Part shown: positions 58,087 to 64,000 of the stretch, one piece after another | How the letters are laid out: each line of letters begins with the position of its first letter | How positions within the stretch are numbered: the stretch's first letter is position 1 | Source of the DNA: Microthrixaceae bacterium | Lineage (GTDB): Bacteria; Actinomycetota; Acidimicrobiia; Acidimicrobiales; Microtrichaceae | DNA length: 64,000 nt | NCBI GenBank assembly: GCA_023957995.1 | Contig: JAMLGK010000003.1 | Span: 248,001-312,000, forward strand | Direction of reading: 5' to 3' | Position numbers and translations under genes: made by a program | Notes under the pieces: model-generated | The model's database searches: none | Told to the model about the DNA's origin: nothing | The model's input: only the letters and a program-made list of their open reading frames with translations

Positions 58087-59460
58087 GTGGCTGGACGATT
58101 CGGCACCGACGGTGTGCGCGGTGTCGCGAACTCGGCGGTCACCGCGGAGTTGGCGCTCGCCCTGGGCAGGGCGGTCGTGACCGTTCTGGGTGTGGACCGC
58201 GTCGTCACCTCGCGGGACACCCGCCTGTCGGGGCCGATGCTCGAATCAGCCGTGCTCGCGGGTGCGGCATCGCAGGGAGCACACGCGGTTTCGATGGGAG
58301 TGGCTCCCACCCCCGCGGTGGCGCAGTTCTGCGCCGGCGAGGACACCACGGCGGGCGTGGTCGTGTCCGCGTCGCACAACCCCTTCGGTGACAACGGCCT
58401 GAAGGTGTTCGCCCCCGGCGGCCGCAAGCTGACCGACGACCAGCAGCACACGATCGAGCTCGTGCTCGAAGACCTCCTGGGCTCCGGCACCGACACCGAC
58501 CGGGTTGCGGCGGCACCACGGCCCACCGGTGCATCGGTGGGGACCACCGGGTTGCTGGAATCACCGTTGGAGGCCTACGAAGCCTCACTGGTCTCGCTGC
58601 TCGAGGGCCGCAACCTCACAGGTCTGTCGGTGGTTCTCGACTGCGCCAACGGCGCCAATTCCTCGATCGCCCCGCGCCTGTTGCGTTCGCTCGGCGTTTC
58701 CCTCGAAGTGATCGCGGACCACCCCGACGGCGTCAACATCAACGACGGGTGCGGGTCGAACCACCCCGAGGGGCTGGCCGCCTCGGTGGCGGGTCGTTCC
58801 GCCGATCTGGGCATCGCGTTCGACGGCGATGCTGATCGGATCGCGGCGGTCGACCACACCGGGCGAATCGTGGATGGCGATCACCTGATGGCCATGTGCG
58901 CCATCGACCTGCACGAGCGCGGTCAGCTGACCAACGACACCGTCGTGGTGACGGTGATGACCAATCTCGGGTTCCGTCGCAGCATGGAACGACACGGGAT
59001 CTCGGTGGTGGAGACACCCGTCGGGGACCGTCATGTGCTCGAGGCCCTGCACTCCGGGGGTCACAGCCTGGGCGGCGAGCAGTCCGGCCACATCGTGTTC
59101 GCACGGCACAGCACCACCGGCGACGGTCTGCTCAGCGCACTGGTGGTGCTCGACCTGGTGCGTCGCAGCGGGCGGTCGCTGGGTGAACTCGCCGATGCGG
59201 CCATGACCCGGCTTCCCCAGGTGCTCATCAACGTTCCGGTCGACGAACCGATGCCCGACGTGGCCGAGCGTCTGGCGGACCAGGTGGCGGCCGCAGAGTC
59301 AGAACTTGATGGAGCCGGCCGTGTGGTGCTGCGCCCGTCGGGGACCGAGCCCGTGGTCCGCGTGATGGTCGAGGCGGAGAGTGAACAGCGTGCCGAGGAG
59401 GTCGCCCGGGCCCTGGCAGCTGCCGTGGCGGATGCCCCGGGCGGACCGCCGGGGGTCTAG
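58087..59460 (+). CDS. glmM: phosphoglucosamine mutase
   Basis: This enzyme converts glucosamine-6-phosphate to glucosamine-1-phosphate for UDP-GlcNAc and cell-wall synthesis. The 457-residue protein begins MAGRFGTDGVRGVANSAVTA and has the phosphoserine loop VVSASHNPFGDNGLKVF, the metal site FDGDADRIAAVD, GGEQSGHIV and the phosphate-binding RPSGTEPVVRVMVEA. GTG start. It sits directly before the GlmS-like gene, so two successive pathway steps are adjacent. Confidence 0.96.
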   Translation: MAGRFGTDGVRGVANSAVTAELALALGRAVVTVLGVDRVVTSRDTRLSGPMLESAVLAGAASQGAHAVSMGVAPTPAVAQFCAGEDTTAGVVVSASHNPFGDNGLKVFAPGGRKLTDDQQHTIELVLEDLLGSGTDTDRVAAAPRPTGASVGTTGLLESPLEAYEASLVSLLEGRNLTGLSVVLDCANGANSSIAPRLLRSLGVSLEVIADHPDGVNINDGCGSNHPEGLAASVAGRSADLGIAFDGDADRIAAVDHTGRIVDGDHLMAMCAIDLHERGQLTNDTVVVTVMTNLGFRRSMERHGISVVETPVGDRHVLEALHSGGHSLGGEQSGHIVFARHSTTGDGLLSALVVLDLVRRSGRSLGELADAAMTRLPQVLINVPVDEPMPDVAERLADQVAAAESELDGAGRVVLRPSGTEPVVRVMVEAESEQRAEEVARALAAAVADAPGGPPGV

Positions 59461-59474
59461 AACCCGCTGACGCC

Positions 59475-59480
59475 TACAAT
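59475..59480 (+). promoter_or_regulatory. -10 box of a probable leaderless GlmS-like transcript
   Basis: TACAAT, a perfect-quality -10 element, ends seven bases before the ATG at 59488. It overlaps the alternative upstream ATG at 59479, which argues against that start. The -35 region is not recognisable. Confidence 0.5.
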
Positions 59481-59487
59481 GCGGACG

Positions 59488-62400
59488 ATGTGCGGCATCA
59501 TCGCCATAGTTCGTGGAGCGCAGGACCGGGCCTCCAGCAACGTAGAGGAGTTGGCCGCCACGCTCGAGGCTCTCCCCGGGCAGTTGCGGATCGACCCCGC
59601 GGTGTGGCCAGAGGCCATCAGCTCGTCGGCCGATGCGCTCGAGGGGGTGAACCGGGAGCTGCGAGGCACCGCCGGAGTGCGGGGTCTGCTGGCTGATCCC
59701 GATGCCACCCAGCGGGTGGACATGGCGTGTGACCGGCTCGACGCGCTCGTCGTTGCAGCGGAGGAGTACCTCGATGATCCGGCTCACGGGCTGGCCGCGG
59801 ATCTTCTCGAACCGACCAACTCGGCACTGCTGCGCTGCAAGGACGCGTTGTGGGCGATCAGCCGCGACCGGTTGCGGGCCGCGGACGGGATCAGGAAGCT
59901 CACCACCCAGGTACCGGGTGCCGCGGGTATCGCGGTGCTCCTGAGCCTGCACCAGGCCCTCTCGGCGATCGATCGCCTGGAGGTGCGCGGGCGCGACAGC
60001 GCCGGAATCGAGGTGCAACTCACCGGTCATGGTCTCGACGCGTCCGACCCTGCGGTGGCCGAGGCGCTGGCCTCGCGCAGCGATTCGACCTTCACCAACG
60101 CATCGGTGCGTCTCGTGGACGGTGTTCTCGTGATCGTGCACAAGGCTGCCGCGGAGATAGGGGAGCTGGGCGACAACACCGCCGCCCTGCGTGATTCGAT
60201 CAGGGGCGACGAACTGCTGCGCGCAGCGTTGAGCGCCGATGATGTGCAGGGAGTGGTGATCGGCCACACCCGGTGGGCCTCGATAGGGATCGTGAGCGAG
60301 CCCAACGCCCACCCACAGTCCTCCGACGAGCTGGGCACCTCCGGAGACGGTGGTGGACCGCTGGCCACAGCTGTGCTGAACGGCGACGTCGACAACTACG
60401 CCGAGCTGAGCGAGGCGGAGGCTCTGGTGCTTCCCCCGGAGGTGACCTGCGACGCGAAGGTGATCCCCACCCTCTGGCGCCGTGCCATGACCGGTTCCTC
60501 GACCGACCCCGCAGGTGCGTTCCGCGAGACGGTGGCGCGCATGGAGGGTTCGGTGGCGATAGCTGCAACCACCACCGAGGCCCCCGGCGAGGTGGAACTG
60601 GCACTGCGCGGGTCGGGCCAGGCCCTCTACGTGGGGATCGCCGACGACGCGTTCATCGTCGCGAGCGAGCCCTACGGGGTGGTCGAGGAGACCTCCACCT
60701 ATCTGCGACTCGACGGCGAGACGCCCTCGGATCCCGACAATCCCACCGCGACCCGGGGCCAGGTGGTCTCGATCCGCAGCGATTCGGTGGGATCGGCGGA
60801 GTCGATCGCGAGGTACTCCTATGACGGCACGGAGTTGCCGGTGGGCGAGGACGACCTCACGGTGGCCGAGATAACCACCCGCGACATCGACCGCGGTGAC
60901 TTCCCGCACTTCCTGCTCAAGGAGGTGACCGACGCTCCCCACTCGTTCCGCACCACGCTGCGGGGCCGGTTGATCGAACAGGACGGCACCTGGAACGTGA
61001 CCATCCCCGAGGCGTCGCTGCCCGCAGCGATCGTCGGGCGCCTGGCCGACGGTTCGATCCAGCGGGTGCTGGTCATCGGTCAGGGCACTGCAGCGGTCGC
61101 AGGGCAGAGCCTCGCGGGCTTCCTCACCGAGCTGTTGGTCGACACCGACGTCCGGGTGAGCGCGCTGCCTGCAACCGAGCTCTCGGGATTCTCGATGCGA
61201 GCCGACATGTCCGACGCCTTGGTGGTGGCGATCAGCCAGTCGGGCACGACGACCGACACCAATCGCACGGTCGACCTGGTTCGCTCACGTGGAGCTGCTG
61301 TGATCGCGATCGTCAATCGCCGCGGGAGCGATCTGACCGACAAGGCCGACGGCGTCCTCTACACAGCAGATGGCCGCGACGTCGAGATGAGCGTGGCCTC
61401 CACCAAGGCCTTCTACTCCCAGGTCGCTGCAGGAATGCTGCTCGCCTACGGCATCGCGGCGCAGATACCCGGCGCGCGTTCGGCCCAGGCTCCCACCGAA
61501 CAGAAGGTGTTGGCGGCGATCGCAGACCTTCCCTCGCTGATGGAAGAGGTGCTGTCCACCCGATCCGCGATCGCCGAGGCCGCAGCGGCCCATGCCCCGT
61601 CGCGGCGCTACTGGGCGCTGGTGGGCAACGGTGTGAACCAGATCGCCGCGAGGGAACTGCGGATCAAGCTCTCGGAGCTCTGCTACAAGTCGATCGCGTG
61701 TGATGCGACCGAGGACAAGAAGCACATCGACCTGTCGGCCGAACCGATGATCCTCGTTTGTGCCGCCGGGCTCACCGGCTCGACCGCGGACGACGTGGCC
61801 AAGGAGGTGGCGATCTTCGCTGCGCACAAGGCGGCTCCGATCGTCATAGCGTCGCGCAGCGCGCGGGCCTTCGACGCCGGCCTCGCAGTGCTCGAGGTGC
61901 CCGATACCCATGCGCGGCTCGGGTTCGTCCTGGCCACCATGGTGGGTCACCTCTTCGGCTACGAGGCGGCGCTGGCAATAGATGCCCAGGCAGCTCCGCT
62001 GCGCCGGGCGCGGGCAGCGATCGACGAGTCGGTGGCGGAGGTCGACCTCACCTCGGAGGGTGAACCCGTCGACGGAGCCGACATCCTCGAGCGACTCCAG
62101 CCGCTATTGAGCGAGTGCATGTCCGACTGGTCCCGACGTCTGGCAGCGGGGTCCTACAACGGTCAGCTGGAGGCGGCCACGGCGGTCGAGCTGTCCAGCC
62201 TCTTCCGCTATGCCATCGGGTTCGCACCCTTGGACGGCTACGAGATCGAGATGGGCCGCGCCGGCACCCCGGGGCGGGTCCTGGATGACCTCACCGAGGC
62301 ACTCGGACACGCGATCGACGAGCTGACGCGTCCGGTCGACGCCATCAAGCACCAGGCCAAGACGGTCACGGTCGGGATCAGTCGCAGCGACGAGTCGCTG

Positions 62401-62955
62401 CTGACGGTCGCTCTCGTGGATGCCGCGATCCGCACCGGCGCTGGTCGTGAACTGCTGCCCTATGCGACCCTGCGCACACTCGCCGAACTCGACCCGGCGG
62501 TCGTGTCGGTGATCGGACACACCCGCTACCGCCTCGACGGCGGTGAGGATCTCTCCACCGCCACCCTCGAGGTGGTCGGTCGGGGAGGCGTGGGAGCAGA
62601 ACTCCGGTCGCGTACCGAGACCGATCCCCGCCTGAGGGGCACCAAGGCACTGGTCGCCCGCGAACGCGAACTCATGGTGGCGGCCGGACGCAGCGACGGA
62701 CGCCATGTGGTGATCATTCCCGAGGTGCAGAACCGGATCCCTGTCGGTCTGGTGTTGCTGCACGTCGAACTCGCCGACCACCTGCCTGCCGCCACGGCCC
62801 GTTCGGTCCTGCAGGGCTACCGACGTCGATACCAGGCGTTGCGTGACGCGGTCACCGAGACCGAGGACGAACTCGACGACGCCATTCTCGAGGCCCAACC
62901 GATGCTGGACCTGCTGACGGTGCCGATCCTCGATCTCGCCGATCGCTGGAGATGA
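59488..62955 (+). CDS. oversized GlmS-like protein (glutaminase plus SIS domains)
   Basis: This is probably glutamine:fructose-6-phosphate aminotransferase activity, supplying glucosamine-6-phosphate to GlmM. It has 1155 residues against about 610 for GlmS. MCGIIAIV puts Cys at position 2, the N-terminal nucleophile. A helical insert of about 140 residues follows before VRGRDSAGIEV. The glutaminase domain continues with GHTRWASIGIVSEPNAHP and LNGDVDNYAEL; the linker FPHFLLKEVTDAPHSFRTTL and ISQSGTTTDTNRTVD with ASTKAFYSQ form the first SIS domain; the second has ARELRIKLSELCYKS. About 280 extra C-terminal residues have no recognised family, and the usual GlmS C-terminus is absent. Confidence 0.8.
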   Translation: MCGIIAIVRGAQDRASSNVEELAATLEALPGQLRIDPAVWPEAISSSADALEGVNRELRGTAGVRGLLADPDATQRVDMACDRLDALVVAAEEYLDDPAHGLAADLLEPTNSALLRCKDALWAISRDRLRAADGIRKLTTQVPGAAGIAVLLSLHQALSAIDRLEVRGRDSAGIEVQLTGHGLDASDPAVAEALASRSDSTFTNASVRLVDGVLVIVHKAAAEIGELGDNTAALRDSIRGDELLRAALSADDVQGVVIGHTRWASIGIVSEPNAHPQSSDELGTSGDGGGPLATAVLNGDVDNYAELSEAEALVLPPEVTCDAKVIPTLWRRAMTGSSTDPAGAFRETVARMEGSVAIAATTTEAPGEVELALRGSGQALYVGIADDAFIVASEPYGVVEETSTYLRLDGETPSDPDNPTATRGQVVSIRSDSVGSAESIARYSYDGTELPVGEDDLTVAEITTRDIDRGDFPHFLLKEVTDAPHSFRTTLRGRLIEQDGTWNVTIPEASLPAAIVGRLADGSIQRVLVIGQGTAAVAGQSLAGFLTELLVDTDVRVSALPATELSGFSMRADMSDALVVAISQSGTTTDTNRTVDLVRSRGAAVIAIVNRRGSDLTDKADGVLYTADGRDVEMSVASTKAFYSQVAAGMLLAYGIAAQIPGARSAQAPTEQKVLAAIADLPSLMEEVLSTRSAIAEAAAAHAPSRRYWALVGNGVNQIAARELRIKLSELCYKSIACDATEDKKHIDLSAEPMILVCAAGLTGSTADDVAKEVAIFAAHKAAPIVIASRSARAFDAGLAVLEVPDTHARLGFVLATMVGHLFGYEAALAIDAQAAPLRRARAAIDESVAEVDLTSEGEPVDGADILERLQPLLSECMSDWSRRLAAGSYNGQLEAATAVELSSLFRYAIGFAPLDGYEIEMGRAGTPGRVLDDLTEALGHAIDELTRPVDAIKHQAKTVTVGISRSDESLLTVALVDAAIRTGAGRELLPYATLRTLAELDPAVVSVIGHTRYRLDGGEDLSTATLEVVGRGGVGAELRSRTETDPRLRGTKALVARERELMVAAGRSDGRHVVIIPEVQNRIPVGLVLLHVELADHLPAATARSVLQGYRRRYQALRDAVTETEDELDDAILEAQPMLDLLTVPILDLADRWR

Positions 62956-63371
62956 GCGCTCCGGTGCCGTCCCGGGGTCGGGCAACTGGCACCGGGATCA
63001 TCGGGGTCGGAATCGACCTCTGTTCGGTCGAGCGGATGGCGGCTGCCATGCAGCGGACGCCGGGTCTCGCGCCACGGGTGTTCACCGGTGCCGAGATGGC
63101 CGCGCTGGACCTGCTCGATGATGGGGACCTGGCACGCGCCGCCGCGGAGCTGTTCGCGATCAAGGAAGCGGTGATGAAGGCGCTCGGGCGCGGGTTCGGC
63201 TCGATCCCCTTCGACGGCATCGAGGTCGAACGGGACGGCGTGACGGTACGGCTCCTCGGCGCTGCGCTGCAGCGGGCGGAATCCCTCGGGGTCCGATCCC
63301 TGTCGGTCGAGTCGGAACTGCTTGCCGGAACCGCTGCTCCGACCGTGCTCGCAAGCGTCGTTGCCTCGTGA
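62952..63371 (+). CDS. acpS: holo-[acyl-carrier-protein] synthase
   Basis: AcpS transfers phosphopantetheine from CoA to acyl carrier protein. The 139-residue protein has GVGIDLCSVERMAAAMQ, with the Mg-binding Asp, and ELFAIKEAVMKALGRGFG. It overlaps the GlmS-like gene by four bases and the next gene by four (GTGA). Confidence 0.94.
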   Translation: MSAPVPSRGRATGTGIIGVGIDLCSVERMAAAMQRTPGLAPRVFTGAEMAALDLLDDGDLARAAAELFAIKEAVMKALGRGFGSIPFDGIEVERDGVTVRLLGAALQRAESLGVRSLSVESELLAGTAAPTVLASVVAS

Positions 63372-64000
63372 GCCCGACCGGAGCGCCGGTGGAGGGATCC
63401 CGGGTTCCTCCCGGTCGTGTGCTGGTTGCCGGTGCGACCGGCTATGTCGGTCGCCGTCTGGTGCCCGAGCTGCTCGCCGCGGGCCACCAGGTGCGCTGCA
63501 TGGCGCGCACCCCCGCCAACCTCCGTGACGAGCAATGGGCGGATCGCGTCGAGGTGGTGCAGGCCGACGTCACCGACAGGGACTCACTCGATGCCGCCTT
63601 CGAGGGCATCGGAGCTGCCTACTACCTGGTGCACTCCATCGGATCCGGCGACGACTGGCGGGCCAAGGACAGGCGTGCTGCGGCGAACTTCCGCGACGCC
63701 GCAGCAGGGGTCGGCTGCGGGCAGCTGATCTACCTCGGTGGACTGGGAGAGGACGCCGATGACCTGTCGCCGCATCTGGCCAGCCGCCACGAGGTCGGCA
63801 CCGAACTCGCTGCCGGAACCGTGCCGGTCACCGAGCTCCGGGCCGCCGTGGTCATCGGATCGGGCTCGGCCAGCTTCGAGATGCTCCGGAACCTGACCGA
63901 GGTGTTGCCGGTGATGGTCTGCCCCAGGTGGGTGGACACCAAGTGCCAACCGATCGGCATCCGTGACCTGCTGGTGTACCTGGTGGGCGTGCTGGGAGTA
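63368..64000 (+). CDS. NAD(P)-binding SDR/NmrA-like protein, 3'-truncated
   Basis: The frame is open to the right edge, with 211 residues visible. The N-terminus after a short leader is a Rossmann motif, VLVAGATGYVGRRLVPELL, then VEVVQADVTDRDSLDAAFEG, AYYLVHSIGSGDDW and LIYLGGLGEDADDLSPHLAS. This fits atypical SDR proteins of the YbjT/DUF2867-containing type found in actinobacteria. It starts at GTG inside the acpS stop. Function is unknown and the C-terminal domain is not seen. Confidence 0.82.
   Translation, partial: MSPTGAPVEGSRVPPGRVLVAGATGYVGRRLVPELLAAGHQVRCMARTPANLRDEQWADRVEVVQADVTDRDSLDAAFEGIGAAYYLVHSIGSGDDWRAKDRRAAANFRDAAAGVGCGQLIYLGGLGEDADDLSPHLASRHEVGTELAAGTVPVTELRAAVVIGSGSASFEMLRNLTEVLPVMVCPRWVDTKCQPIGIRDLLVYLVGVLGV

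Noticed and set aside
59479-59487. GlmS-like start at the ATG at 59479
   Set aside because: That start would place Cys at residue 5, but the glutaminase nucleophile must be exposed at the N-terminus. The ATG also overlaps the -10 box.

Overview
The window is a high-GC, gene-dense chromosomal segment of an actinobacterium. The gene order, the ribosomal protein sequences and the accessory genes suggest class Acidimicrobiia (Ilumatobacter-like lineages). That placement is inference from sequence style, not a database result. Most genes are on the + strand in tightly packed operons, joined by ATGA, GTGA or TGATG overlaps.

Region 1 (1-16.7 kb) is respiratory. It opens with the 3' end of one nuoN, then a membrane-anchored molybdopterin oxidoreductase and two minus-strand metabolic genes. 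A complete proton-pumping and quinone-reducing complex I set follows: nuoA-B-C-D-H-I-J-K-L-M-N, with no nuoE, nuoF or nuoG. Its last gene overlaps a MidA/NDUFAF7-type methyltransferase. Two nuo loci are therefore adjacent on this chromosome. Region 2 (16.7-31.4 kb) is mixed: acetyl-CoA synthetase, an FMN glutamate-synthase-like protein, a HAD phosphatase, HtpX protease, two GNAT acetyltransferases, YajQ, tRNA-Tyr beside a duplicated palindromic element, an SMC-like membrane protein with a degenerate P-loop, tRNA-Thr and tRNA-Met leading into tuf (with codon usage unlike its neighbours), and a four-gene coupled operon (secreted protease, lipoprotein, SCP2-like protein, Cys-variant beta-lactamase-fold protein) followed by an S4-domain RNA-binding protein.

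Region 3 (31.6-48.3 kb) is the S10-spc-alpha ribosomal superoperon with secY, adk, infA and rpoA. It is interrupted between rpsJ and rplC by a convergent 2-oxoglutarate oxygenase gene, and rplC restarts behind its own promoter and a long structured leader. map is missing between adk and infA. infA appears to start at CTG. L22 and S3 carry long acidic tails.

Region 4 (48.3-64 kb) continues the usual rplQ-truA-rplM-rpsI-glmM order, but with two insertions: a 2118-residue secreted PKD-repeat protein ending in a Thr-rich stalk and a His/Trp-rich tail, and a lipoprotein class D beta-lactamase. glmM is followed by an oversized GlmS-like protein (about 1155 residues), acpS and the start of an NAD(P)-binding protein that runs off the window.

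No CRISPR array, prophage, transposase or rRNA gene was seen. The strongest candidates for undescribed biology are the PKD protein with its His/Trp tail, the four-gene protease/lipoprotein/Cys-hydrolase operon, and the enlarged GlmS.
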